Assembly (NCBI GenBank): GCA_018818065.1
Contig: JAHISV010000012.1
Span: 62,001 to 126,000, forward strand
Length of the DNA stretch: 64,000 nucleotides
Origin: Bacteroidota bacterium
GTDB lineage: Bacteria > Bacteroidota > Ignavibacteria > Ignavibacteriales > Melioribacteraceae
Direction of reading: 5' to 3'
The translations under genes were made by a program, and so were the position numbers. The notes under the pieces were generated by a model, which was given only the letters and a program-made list of their open reading frames with translations, was not told the origin of the DNA and did no database searches. Below are positions 53,494 through 62,053 of this stretch, in pieces (the first letter of the stretch is position 1; the number at the start of each line of letters is the position of its first letter).

Positions 53494-54354
53494 GTGAATA
53501 AATCCAATCAGTTATTAGGCGCTCACACATCTACAGCCGGCGGGGTATCGAAGGCAATTGATCGTGCTGATCCGCTAGATTTCACAGCTATACAAATCTT
53601 CACTAAAAATAATAACCGTTGGGCGGCAAAGCCTCTTGAAGAGGCAGAGATTAATTCTTTCAAATCAAAACTCGCCACTTCCAATATAAAATTTGTTATC
53701 GCTCATGATTCTTATCTTATAAATCTATGTGCCGCAGAAAAAGAGATGCTTGAGAAATCCCGAAACGCCTTTATTGATGAACTTGAACGATGTGAGATCC
53801 TCGGTATTCCGCATCTAAATTTCCATCCGGGTGCACATGTTGATCAGGGCGAAAAAGATGGAATAAAAATCATTTCGGAATCGCTAAACGTTGCTCACGA
53901 AAAAACCAAAGGTTTTAAAGTAAGCAGTATGCTGGAAATGACAGCCGGTCAAGGCTCAGCAATCGGTTATACGTTTGAGCATATGCGTAAAATTATCGAT
54001 CTTGTTGAAGAGCGGGAAAGAATGACTGTCTGCATTGACACCGCACATATTTTTGCAGCCGGCTATAACATCAAGGATAAGAAAGAATATGAAAAAGTCA
54101 TGCGGGATTTTGATGACATAATCGGACTGGAACGCCTTCAATGTTATCACATGAATGACAGTAAAAAAGAGCTGGGAAGCAAGGTAGACAGACACGAGCA
54201 TATTGGCAAAGGATTTATCGGACTAAAAGGATTTAGAAATATAATGAATGATGAGAAAGTCGCGCATGTACCAAAAATACTGGAAACACCCAAGGGTAAA
54301 GAAATGTTAGAAGATATTGAAAATATATACATTCTGAAAAATCTTATAAAATAA
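53494..54354 (+). CDS. nfo: Endonuclease IV (AP endonuclease)
   Basis: A 286-residue zinc TIM-barrel enzyme that cleaves at abasic sites in base-excision repair. Zinc-ligand segments appear in order: LLGAHTSTAGGVSKAIDRA, PHLNFHPGAHVDQG, SMLEMTAGQGSAIG, CIDTAHIFAAGYNI, and CYHMNDSKKELGSKVDRHEHIGKGFIG. Length and order match E. coli Nfo. The start is a GTG at 53494 with only a weak site. The stop codon runs into the strong Shine-Dalgarno of the metallo-beta-lactamase gene, so the two genes are probably co-transcribed. Confidence 0.94.
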   Translation: MNKSNQLLGAHTSTAGGVSKAIDRADPLDFTAIQIFTKNNNRWAAKPLEEAEINSFKSKLATSNIKFVIAHDSYLINLCAAEKEMLEKSRNAFIDELERCEILGIPHLNFHPGAHVDQGEKDGIKIISESLNVAHEKTKGFKVSSMLEMTAGQGSAIGYTFEHMRKIIDLVEERERMTVCIDTAHIFAAGYNIKDKKEYEKVMRDFDDIIGLERLQCYHMNDSKKELGSKVDRHEHIGKGFIGLKGFRNIMNDEKVAHVPKILETPKGKEMLEDIENIYILKNLIK

Positions 54355-54364
54355 AGGAGGTAAT

Positions 54365-55165
54365 ATGCTAAAGTATGTTCTAATTATTTTCTTCACGTTA
54401 ACTCTTTACTCACAGGATCTTGAAAACAAGATTGTAGATATCGGGCAGGATCTTCAGGTTGAGGTTCTTAAAGATGATGTTTACAGAATTATCCACAACT
54501 TCCCTTTCGGCTGCAATTCACTTCTTGTTAAAGTTGACAGCGCAGAATTTATACTTGTCGATACACCCTTTACAAATGAGGCGACTGAACGTCTACACAA
54601 CTGGATGAGGGACAAATTTGGCGAGTTCAAACTAAAGGTAATTAACGGGCACTTTCATGGCGACTGCCTTGGCGGGAATGATTATTTCAATAGCATCGGA
54701 GTTCCAACCTATGGGTCTTCGCTGACAAAACAACTTGTTGAGGAGCGTGGAGAAGAATCACATTCCGGGACTCTTCAAATGCTTAATAGAAATGAGGATA
54801 AGCGTTATTACAATATTATGAAAGATAATGTTGACGCTCCTCCATCGAATTTATTCCAACTTGAAGATGGATTGACTTTCACTTATCCGAATGAAGAAGT
54901 TGAAATATACTTCCCCGGACATGCCCACGCACCGGATAACATTGTTGTCTATTTCAAAAATAAAAATGTACTTTTTGGCGGATGCATGATAAAACCACTC
55001 GACAACAGGAGCAAAGGTTATGTTGGTGCGGCTAATTTCGAAACCTGGGCCGGTTCTGTTCAAAACGTTATGGATAGATTTGGGAATGCTGAAATTGTTA
55101 TGCCCGGTCATGGTAGGTGGGGAGATAATAGTTTATTGAAACATACATATGATATTTTCAAATAG
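54365..55165 (+). CDS. Metallo-beta-lactamase, subclass B1 type
   Basis: A 266-residue periplasmic enzyme homologue. Signal peptide at about 1-17 (LIIFFTLTLYSQ). All zinc ligands of subclass B1 can be placed: site 1 His96, His98 (NGHFHGDCLGG) and His188 (GHAHAPDNIVVYF); site 2 Asp100, Cys207 (LFGGCMIKP) and His249 (VMPGHG). Lys210, which binds the beta-lactam carboxylate in B1 enzymes, is also present. The spacings 188-207 and 207-249 equal those of CcrA (162-181-223), but about 29 extra residues lie between the HxHxD motif and His188, around residues 130-160. AAGGAGG 4 nt before the ATG is the strongest ribosome-binding site in the window. True beta-lactamase activity is not proven by sequence. 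Confidence 0.87.
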   Translation: MLKYVLIIFFTLTLYSQDLENKIVDIGQDLQVEVLKDDVYRIIHNFPFGCNSLLVKVDSAEFILVDTPFTNEATERLHNWMRDKFGEFKLKVINGHFHGDCLGGNDYFNSIGVPTYGSSLTKQLVEERGEESHSGTLQMLNRNEDKRYYNIMKDNVDAPPSNLFQLEDGLTFTYPNEEVEIYFPGHAHAPDNIVVYFKNKNVLFGGCMIKPLDNRSKGYVGAANFETWAGSVQNVMDRFGNAEIVMPGHGRWGDNSLLKHTYDIFK

Positions 55166-55193
55166 AATAGTCATTTCCAAAAGCATTTCAATT

Positions 55194-55293
55194 TGTCATC
55201 CCGAACCTGCCTGATAGTCAGACAGGCTTAGTTCGGGATCTTTATTCTAGTAAACTCACAATAATTAGATGCTGAAATAAATTCAGCATGACA
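55194..55293. repeat. Dispersed palindromic element, MITE-like, between convergent genes
   Basis: About 100 bases bounded by TGTCAT and ATGACA. It contains an inner arm pair CCGAAC / GTTCGG around the CCTGCCT-N6-CAGACAGG motif, and a second perfect hairpin ATGCTGAA / TTCAGCAT (55269-55276 with 55282-55289). It lies exactly between two convergent stop codons and may also end transcription. Elements starting with TGTCAT and CCCGAAC are widespread between genes in Bacteroidota-group genomes (general knowledge). Confidence 0.7.
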
Positions 55294-55295
55294 TT

Positions 55296-56516
55296 TTATA
55301 ACTCTAATCCAAACTTTACTCGATATGAATTCTTCACAAACTCATCCACCCAATTATAAAATTGAGTTACCGTTGTTTTATCGAAACCATGGGTATAGAG
55401 TTTATCAAATACCAATTCAGACTTTCTGAATATCTCATCCTCTATTGGTCTGATAGTCTGATAGATCCCAGTCCCCTCATCATTTAATACTTTTCCGAGG
55501 TCTATATAATCATTTCCATTCCCTCTTTTAATGGGATAGATCATATCTTTCAACTTTAATGCCGCTGAACAGAGTGGCGCGTTGCCTGATTCATCACCTA
55601 ACAAAATTTCCGGCAGATCACTCCCCGCATTAACCCAAAGTGGAATTGCAGGCGCCGCAAGTTGATAACCAAGAATTACCCACATGGCATTTAATGACAG
55701 ATCTTCACCATCTTTAACTCCCTTACAAACAAATGTTGAAGCAGAAGAACTCCGCATGGTAAGATCAATTCCCGGAACAAAATGCGGAGCGCGTCCGTTT
55801 TCAGGATAATCTTCAGCATAATCAATTTCTGTTAAAGAATTCTTCAGGCATCTGCTGACTTCAATAAGAATAAATTTATCAGAGATCTTATCCATCGCCT
55901 CAGCTTCATAGAACAACTCTGTTGTAGTCATATACCGGATGTAACCATAACCATCATTGCGTGACCCGGTATTTGAGTAGTTAGTACGTATCATGTAACC
56001 GAAAGGAGCAACCTTAGGGTCATTAACATCAAACTTCACATACCCGGTGTTATCCGTCTCGTAATAGGCGGCACCGCCATATGAGTCGATTACTCCGAAA
56101 TTGGCGGACACAGAAATCGGCTTTGTAAGTGTGTCGAGATAAGTTTCAAAATCCTGCAAGGTAGCGCAAATGCCTAATGCGCCTCTCATTACAACACCTT
56201 CATCATCTTCTGCGGGATCAACAACTCCAACATTAAGATTATAGGAGGCTGAATTCATGATTGATAAACCGGCGCTGTTAGTTCCCATCCATACTGTATC
56301 CCCTTTCGCATCTCCTGAGTTAACAATAGCAAGAAACGAATACTTCTCCCCGTTTATATACATAACTTTATTATCGAGCCAGCTGGAATCACGATGCTTA
56401 AAAATTAGGGGGCGACCATCTTTAGTATATTTACCTGAGACAACACCTGTTGTGCAGGGAACAATGCTGATTGATATAAAAACAGTAACCAGAATTAATC
56501 TGAGTAATTTATTCAT
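55296..56516 (-). CDS. Exported Ntn-hydrolase, C45/penicillin-acylase-like
   Basis: A 406-residue protein with a signal peptide (1-20) immediately followed by Cys21-Thr-Thr. CTTGVVSGKYTKDGRPLIFKHRDSS resembles the processed N-terminus of C45/choloylglycine-hydrolase-type Ntn hydrolases, where the Cys exposed by processing is the nucleophile and the R-D pair lies about 20 residues on. YSFLAIVNSGDAKGDTVWMGTNSAGLSIMNSAS matches the second strand pair with the G-x-N-x-x-G-L motif. Family members hydrolyse amides such as acyl-penicillins, bile salts or acyl-homoserine lactones; substrate here unknown. Predicted periplasmic. Converges on the beta-lactamase gene. Confidence 0.75.
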   Translation of the reverse strand: MNKLLRLILVTVFISISIVPCTTGVVSGKYTKDGRPLIFKHRDSSWLDNKVMYINGEKYSFLAIVNSGDAKGDTVWMGTNSAGLSIMNSASYNLNVGVVDPAEDDEGVVMRGALGICATLQDFETYLDTLTKPISVSANFGVIDSYGGAAYYETDNTGYVKFDVNDPKVAPFGYMIRTNYSNTGSRNDGYGYIRYMTTTELFYEAEAMDKISDKFILIEVSRCLKNSLTEIDYAEDYPENGRAPHFVPGIDLTMRSSSASTFVCKGVKDGEDLSLNAMWVILGYQLAAPAIPLWVNAGSDLPEILLGDESGNAPLCSAALKLKDMIYPIKRGNGNDYIDLGKVLNDEGTGIYQTIRPIEDEIFRKSELVFDKLYTHGFDKTTVTQFYNWVDEFVKNSYRVKFGLEL

Positions 56517-56717
56517 TAATATCTCCCAAAAATATCTTTATCATTACCTGAAAATATATAAATCGGACAGGTACTGCAACAAACAAAAAATTATTAGTGA
56601 CTAGACCGCCCATTTACTGATTTAAGAAATGGCTTTTCTTTTACCTTGTATACTAAATTTCATTTGCTAAATTTACATTTACCCCTTGATCATTTTTCAT
56701 AAATAATTTTGTTGGAT

Positions 56718-57872
56718 ATGAATCAGCTATATTTAATTGGTTTTGCCCAGGCATTATTTTTTACTCTGCTTATCCTAACTAAAAAAAACAAAATACTTAG
56801 CGATTATGTCCTGGCATTCTTTATCTTCCTGCTTGGCGGACAATTATTTTTCATCTACAGCTACTATGGTGGCTTATATGAACAATATCCTTCTATTATT
56901 ATAATAGATATTTATTATTGGGTTCTGCTAGGACCTACTCTTTTACTCTATACTTATTTAATGTCCAGGAATAAACTGCCAGGCAAAATATTTCTACTTT
57001 CTTTCATTCCACTCATTATTATTACTATTGGGGCATACAAGTACATCTTTATTGATGGAAGTAATTTTTTCAGCACTCCTTCTGAAAGTCTGTTTGAGGA
57101 GGTTAGCGGATATATTTGGCTTTACAATACACCTTTGTTTTTTCTGTTTACCATCTTTCTATTAAAGAAGCATTCTTTCCGTATCAAGGATTATTTTTCC
57201 TCTGAGAAAAATGTTAATCTCAAATGGGTTTATTTTCTTACTAGTGGATTTGCCATATTTCTGCTCGTGCTTCTCTTCGGAAGGTACCTTGATAATCTGA
57301 TTGGACTTGTGCTTCCGCGTGGTTACAGTTATATATGGCTGGTTATGGTACTATATATTTTTGGAATAGGTGTCTATGGATATCGCCAAAGGGGAATATT
57401 TGTCAACTTTGACATAGATGAAGTTCTGAAACAACCTGGTGAGAAACAACCTAGTATAAGCGGAAGAATTAAACCTCTTGAAAAAACCCATTATGAAAAG
57501 TCCGGACTTTCTAAGGAAGAGGCAGAAGAGATTCTCAATTTGGTGCAGAATAAAATGGCAGAGGAAAAATTTTATATAGATTGCGAAATAAACCTCTCAG
57601 AACTTGCAAAAGAGGTAGGTACAACTACACATAAACTATCCCAGGTAATTAACGAAAAGACCAATAAAAATTTCTTTGAGTTTATCAACGAATACAGAAT
57701 TGATGAAGTAAAGGCTCAATTGCTTGACCCGGCAAAAAATAATTTAAAAATAATATCAATCGCATACGACTGTGGATTCAACTCAAAATCTGCTTTTTAC
57801 ACACTTTTCAAGAAACATACAGGCATAACACCAGCCGAATACCGCCAAACGAATCAAAAGGCAGCAGTTTAA
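56718..57872 (+). CDS. Membrane-bound AraC-family transcriptional regulator
   Basis: A 384-residue protein. It has seven hydrophobic segments in the first 230 residues (for example YLIGFAQALFFTLLILT, YVLAFFIFLLGGQLFFIYSYY) and a linker with K/E-rich sequence. A C-terminal AraC domain follows, from about 285: INLSELAKEVGTTTHKLSQVINEKTNKNFFEFINEYRIDEVKAQL and IAYDCGFNSKSAFYTLFKKHTGITPAEYR, the double helix-turn-helix signature. Transmembrane AraC regulators of this layout are common in Bacteroidota. It presumably senses a membrane or periplasmic signal; the target is unknown. The ATG at 56718 is chosen over a TTG nine bases upstream; neither has a strong site. Confidence 0.9.
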   Translation: MNQLYLIGFAQALFFTLLILTKKNKILSDYVLAFFIFLLGGQLFFIYSYYGGLYEQYPSIIIIDIYYWVLLGPTLLLYTYLMSRNKLPGKIFLLSFIPLIIITIGAYKYIFIDGSNFFSTPSESLFEEVSGYIWLYNTPLFFLFTIFLLKKHSFRIKDYFSSEKNVNLKWVYFLTSGFAIFLLVLLFGRYLDNLIGLVLPRGYSYIWLVMVLYIFGIGVYGYRQRGIFVNFDIDEVLKQPGEKQPSISGRIKPLEKTHYEKSGLSKEEAEEILNLVQNKMAEEKFYIDCEINLSELAKEVGTTTHKLSQVINEKTNKNFFEFINEYRIDEVKAQLLDPAKNNLKIISIAYDCGFNSKSAFYTLFKKHTGITPAEYRQTNQKAAV

Positions 57873-58078
57873 ATTCCAAAAAAAAATTGCCAAAACTCAA
57901 ATAAATAGATACAAATTCCAAATTCTTTGCCATCCTATAGCCAACCGAATGAAAAAGCAGCTATTTAGCTCAAGTCCAAACTTTTTGTTGTCCTCCCCGA
58001 TAGGACAGAACCTCTTTTATTTCTTTCTGTATTACCTTTTGTTGGAGAATATTATATACCATTGATCGGGGGATTACT

Positions 58079-59119
58079 ATGAAAAGAGAGAACAACCTAA
58101 TACGACATTCCCGTCGTGATTTTCTCAAACAAGTTTCATTGATTGGAGGTGCAGCTTACCTGGGATTCGGGGGGATTTTCAGTATAGCTAAACCTTTAAA
58201 ATCTTCCAACAAATTGATTAACGAGTTTGAATATCAATACAGAACCATCTCAGTTAAGCATATCAAGGAAGTTGGAGAGTGGTTCAGGAAACTTGATAGT
58301 GAGGGGAAGCTGGGTTCAAACGCAACCTTCAAAAAATATATCGGTGCATTTAATTTTAATCCTCAGGAAATTCTCCCGGGCGCAAAATCACTCATCTTAA
58401 TTTCAATACCTATGGGCATGCAGTCAATTACTTTTAGAAGGGCTGGAAAGAATTACGACATTTTGATACCAAGCGGATATTGGGATGATGGTGTAACCTA
58501 CGAAGGCACGGAGGCAAGAATTAGAGATGATCTAATGCTGGATGCCTCTGTAAATATGGAACCGAGAGTTAAGTTGCCACTTAAAACGCTTTCGGTTAGA
58601 AGCGGTCTTGCTGACTATGGGAAAAACAACATTACCTTTGTTCGGGAATACGGTAGTTTCCATCAGTTGATTGCTTTCTACACTGATATTGAGATGGAAG
58701 ACAGTTGGCGCCCTATAAACATGTTAAGACTCTGCAAAGGATGTGATATCTGCAAGGACAAATGCCCGACCAAATGCATTCGTGATGAAAACTTTGTAAT
58801 TAATGTAGACAAATGTGTAACCCTCTATAATGAACTTGAAGACCCTATGCCGGAGTGGATGCCAGCCGAAGCTCATAATGCTTTTGTGGGTTGTATTCAT
58901 TGCCAGTATACCTGTCCGGCAAATGCCGAGGGGATCAAAAACATTGGTAAAATTGCAGACGTTAATGAGGAAGAAACAGAATATCTGTTGAGCGACCGTA
59001 CTGACGAAAAGATGCAAAAACATCTTTCAGAAAAATTAAAACTATTCCCTTATATCAACTACCCGGATTATTTCAGAAGAAATTTCAGGCTGGTAATGGC
59101 AAACACCAAACCTGTATAA
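58079..59119 (+). CDS. Tat-exported iron-sulfur protein (reductive dehalogenase/epoxyqueuosine reductase-like)
   Basis: A 346-residue protein with a twin-arginine signal SRRDFLKQVSLIGGAAYLGFGG (residues 11-32). The C-terminal part has two ferredoxin clusters, LCKGCDICKDKCPTKCI and GCIHCQYTCPANAEG. KTLSVRSGLADYGKNNITFVREYGSFHQLIAFYTD resembles the substrate/corrinoid lobe shared by QueG and reductive dehalogenases. It is exported, so it is unlikely to be the cytoplasmic QueG. It is also shorter than classical RdhA (about 450-500). Whether it binds a corrinoid is not evident. Followed 97 bases later, across a hairpin, by the NapH/NapG-like gene, which could supply electrons. Confidence 0.72.
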   Translation: MKRENNLIRHSRRDFLKQVSLIGGAAYLGFGGIFSIAKPLKSSNKLINEFEYQYRTISVKHIKEVGEWFRKLDSEGKLGSNATFKKYIGAFNFNPQEILPGAKSLILISIPMGMQSITFRRAGKNYDILIPSGYWDDGVTYEGTEARIRDDLMLDASVNMEPRVKLPLKTLSVRSGLADYGKNNITFVREYGSFHQLIAFYTDIEMEDSWRPINMLRLCKGCDICKDKCPTKCIRDENFVINVDKCVTLYNELEDPMPEWMPAEAHNAFVGCIHCQYTCPANAEGIKNIGKIADVNEEETEYLLSDRTDEKMQKHLSEKLKLFPYINYPDYFRRNFRLVMANTKPV

Positions 59120-59164
59120 AGTGTCTTATGGTACCTGCGGGGGTAGTGCCATAAACTCCTTCGG

Positions 59165-59199
59165 TCATACCTGCCCTGGTGCAGGTATGATTATTCTTT
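59165..59199 (+). terminator. Hairpin between the Fe-S genes
   Basis: Perfect 10-bp stem TCATACCTGC / GCAGGTATGA (59165-59174 with 59181-59190), 6-nt loop, followed by TTATTCTTT. It may be a weak terminator that lowers expression of the next gene, or an RNA stability element. A second small hairpin TTATGG / CCATAA lies just before it (59125-59153). Confidence 0.6.
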
Positions 59200-59216
59200 A
59201 ACCAACTTGATAATAG

Positions 59217-60704
59217 ATGAAAATAAAAAGACAAATATCGAATAAAACTTTATTAAGGATCTCCACACAGTTTGGTTTTCTTTTACTCTTCTTTGCTCTC
59301 TTTCTATTTGGACTAGAAGGTGTAAAGTTTTTCTTTTACACTGACCCTCTGATTTTAGTAACTAACCTTATTTCCACGGGAGAAATCACTCTCCTGTTTT
59401 TGCTGGCTATCATACCTTTAACGTTAACATTTCTTTTCGGAAGATTTTTCTGCGGCTGGGTCTGCCCTTTCGGGGCAATAAATCAGTTTTTCTCCTGGCT
59501 TTTCAGAAAGTCGAATAAATCAAAAACAAACCTTAAAAGAAATTTGCTTTCCGTAAAATATTTCATCCTGCCGGGAGTAGTGGCAGCCTCTCTTTTAGGG
59601 GTGCAAATATGGAATTGGCTTGAGCCGTATTCACTCTTAACAAGATCAATGGTAACACTATTTCCTGCGGGACTAATTTTAAATAATACAATTTTGCCAA
59701 TTCTCGATTCGGGTAGAGAGCTAACCGGAGAAAAGCTAATGCTTTTTCCTTACTTCATTTCAGGACTTTTTTTCTTCCTCTTATTTATGAATTTTTACAT
59801 GAAAAGATTTTTCTGCAACGTGCTCTGCCCCCTTGGGGCCTTATACGGTTTAATTTCAAGATTCAGTTTAATAAATCTGAGCACTGCACCTTCATGTAAT
59901 GATTGTCTTCAATGCGGCAGAAACTGCACCTACTATGGTAATCCATCTGATGAATATCTAAAATCAGAATGCCTTTTATGTTATAATTGCGAAAACAACT
60001 GCCCCTCCGGGTCAGTAGAAACAAGTTTTGACAAGAAGATAAAAAAGGAGGTTAAACCACTCGATATTGGGCGACGAAAGGCAATAGGGTCCATTTTTGC
60101 CGGTATTGCAACGGCTGCAATAATTAAAAGCGAAGCTAAGGGGAAAGGTAAAAAACGAAGTGATTTCATTCGTCCACCCGGCGCGCTGGAGGAGGAAAAC
60201 TTTCTTGAGAGATGTGTAAGATGCGGTCAATGTGTTCAGTCATGCCCAACCGGTTTTATTCAATCAGCAAATCTTGAAAACGGGATAGAGAATTTATGGA
60301 CACCGGTCCTCTCTGCCGCAACCGGATACTGCCAATTTGAATGCAATAAATGTACTCCGGTCTGCCCCACAGGTGCTTTACAAAAGCTTACCCTGCAAGA
60401 GAAAAAGACTTACAAACTGGGGACTGCTATTATTAATAAAAACTTATGCTTCACTTATGCAGAAGGTTTTACCTGCACAGTTTGCTATGATAAATGCCCT
60501 CTGAAAGATAAAGCCATTAAACAGCGCGAAACGGATGTTTGGAATTATATGGGTAAAGAAATGAGAGTGAAACAAATTTACATTGATACCGATTATTGTA
60601 ATGGCTGCGGATTATGCGAATACGTTTGCCCAAGAACAGATGAGGCGGCAATTGTTGTCACCTCAGAATCAGAGTTTAGGAGAACCAGTAACCTGCTCTT
60701 ATAA
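59217..60704 (+). CDS. NapH-NapG-like polyferredoxin fusion, membrane bound
   Basis: A 495-residue membrane electron-transfer protein. Residues 1-200 have about five TM segments and two NapH/NosR-type motifs, FFCGWVCPFGAINQ and FFCNVLCPLGALYG. Ferredoxin clusters follow at about 220-265 (CNDCLQCGRNC, CLLCYNCENNCPSG). Near residue 285 there is an internal twin-arginine-like segment GRRKAIGSIFAGIATAA. The last 170 residues are NapG-like, with CVRCGQCVQSCPTGF, CNKCTPVCPTGA, CTVCYDKCPL and CNGCGLCEYVCPRTDEAA. Likely moves electrons from quinol to a periplasmic acceptor. NapH and NapG are normally separate genes; here they appear as one. Confidence 0.88.
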   Translation: MKIKRQISNKTLLRISTQFGFLLLFFALFLFGLEGVKFFFYTDPLILVTNLISTGEITLLFLLAIIPLTLTFLFGRFFCGWVCPFGAINQFFSWLFRKSNKSKTNLKRNLLSVKYFILPGVVAASLLGVQIWNWLEPYSLLTRSMVTLFPAGLILNNTILPILDSGRELTGEKLMLFPYFISGLFFFLLFMNFYMKRFFCNVLCPLGALYGLISRFSLINLSTAPSCNDCLQCGRNCTYYGNPSDEYLKSECLLCYNCENNCPSGSVETSFDKKIKKEVKPLDIGRRKAIGSIFAGIATAAIIKSEAKGKGKKRSDFIRPPGALEEENFLERCVRCGQCVQSCPTGFIQSANLENGIENLWTPVLSAATGYCQFECNKCTPVCPTGALQKLTLQEKKTYKLGTAIINKNLCFTYAEGFTCTVCYDKCPLKDKAIKQRETDVWNYMGKEMRVKQIYIDTDYCNGCGLCEYVCPRTDEAAIVVTSESEFRRTSNLLL

Positions 60705-61258
60705 AAGGTGTAAGTACTGTAAAATGTAGTGCATGCTCAAAGACGCCTGTCCGAGCCCTTTCAGGAAGACTCCATCATACCTGAACGGCATAGTTCTTCG
60801 TTCAGGAAACAGGTGTCAAATAAGCCAGTCCGCCAAAAACAAAATGGTGATCCCCAATCCCAAAAAGGCGGGCTGGTTTTTATTTTAATATTTATTCTGA
60901 TTTTCCGGCATATACTCTTATTCAAAACTTACTTTTTCATCTGATCATTTTTCATTCAAAAATTTTAATTATGCTGAAAGGATAAGCAGCATACAATCCT
61001 CTCATCCATCAATTGTTGTTTAATATCACTCCTGAAAATCCTTAGCAGTTTTCATCCGTTACTTATAATACAATTACCTCTTTGAATAATTTTTATAGAT
61101 AAGAAAAAAGTATTCTTTAGATTAGGTGCCGCTCAATAAGAACATTATGTATTTGCTAATACCCTGGTTTGGCACTATTATTAAAAAATAATGGTTATGA
61201 TTTTAGATGTTCTTAAAATTAAAAAAACAAAACGGCTTGGATTTGCAAGGGACTATTA
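60705..61258. other. Intergenic region with several hairpins, no gene seen
   Basis: About 550 bases. After the NapH/G stop comes a GC-richer block with CTGAACG / CGTTCAG paired (60781-60806), then the terminator at 60825-60886. The rest, 60890-61258, is AT-rich with no credible frame and presumably holds the promoter of the amidohydrolase operon. Frames that cross the hairpin block look like chance. Confidence 0.5.
60825..60886 (+). terminator. Rho-independent terminator after the NapH/G gene
   Basis: Stem CCAGTCCGCC / GGCGGGCTGG (60825-60834 with 60867-60876, one G-U pair) with a 32-base loop, followed by TTTTTATTTT. The long loop is unusual, but the stem and T tract are convincing. Confidence 0.75.
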
Positions 61259-62053
61259 ATGGAAAAGAATAAATTTTGGGAAGTGATTAAAAGAGACGGT
61301 CCACTTGTAGCGACGGCTATACATGACGGGCATGATTTACGCGAAGAAATTAAGTCAATAATCGCCTTAAGCGATTCTGACCAACTGCGGGAGGAAGATC
61401 CTTTCACCTCAAATTGGACGACTGTTGGTAATACTCAAATAAATGTGAACCGCTCCCGTTTCGAGGTAGATTTGAACCGCCCAAGAGAAAAGGCTGTTTA
61501 TATTGCCCCGGAAGATGCCTGGGGATTGCGGGTGTGGAAATCTGAATTATCGCAAGAGATTATTGATCGCTCGCTTGAGGAATACGACAGCTTTTACTCC
61601 GAAGTTCATAAAATTTTTGAAGAGATAAAGAATCAATATGGCAAATTTGTAGTCTTCGACCTGCATACCTACTGTTACCTTCGTGAAGGACCGGATGGGA
61701 AACCTGCTGATCCCAAAAAAAACCCTGAGGTAAATATAGGAACTGGCACCATGAATAGAGAGTACTGGGCACCCCTGGTAGACCGGTTTATTAATGATTT
61801 GCGAAATTATAATTTTAAGGGACGAAAACTTGACGTGAGGGAAAATGTAAAATTTAAAGGTGGGCAATTTGCACGCTGGACTCATGAAACCTTTCCGGAT
61901 TCTGCCTGCTCCCTTTCCATCGAATTTAAAAAGTTCTTTATGGATGAATGGACCGGGAAACCGGATAACCAGATGTTAGATGAAATTTCCCTCGCCTTGC
62001 AGTCTACTATTCCGGGCGTTCTGGAAGAACTTAAAAAGTTGGGATTATCTTAG
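61259..62053 (+). CDS. N-formylglutamate amidohydrolase-family protein
   Basis: A 264-residue member of the FGase family, zinc-dependent amidases related to carboxypeptidase-like deformylases. LVATAIHDGHDLREEI carries the first His-x-x-H-type pair. DLNRPREKAVYIAPEDAWGLRVW has the R-P arginine motif, and KFVVFDLHTYCYLREG the D-L-H metal/catalytic motif. Substrate is not likely to be histidine-pathway formylglutamate, since no hut genes are here. It is followed with a one-base overlap by a DUF1704 peptidase, a partnership seen in many genomes (general knowledge), suggesting joint processing of an unidentified amide-linked compound. Confidence 0.88.
   Translation: MEKNKFWEVIKRDGPLVATAIHDGHDLREEIKSIIALSDSDQLREEDPFTSNWTTVGNTQINVNRSRFEVDLNRPREKAVYIAPEDAWGLRVWKSELSQEIIDRSLEEYDSFYSEVHKIFEEIKNQYGKFVVFDLHTYCYLREGPDGKPADPKKNPEVNIGTGTMNREYWAPLVDRFINDLRNYNFKGRKLDVRENVKFKGGQFARWTHETFPDSACSLSIEFKKFFMDEWTGKPDNQMLDEISLALQSTIPGVLEELKKLGLS

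Noticed and set aside
58079..59119. Annotation as epoxyqueuosine reductase QueG
   Set aside because: The protein has a clear Tat signal and would be exported, while QueG works on tRNA in the cytoplasm.
60729..60944. 71-codon frame after the NapH/G gene
   Set aside because: It runs through a hairpin block and the terminator; no coding pattern.
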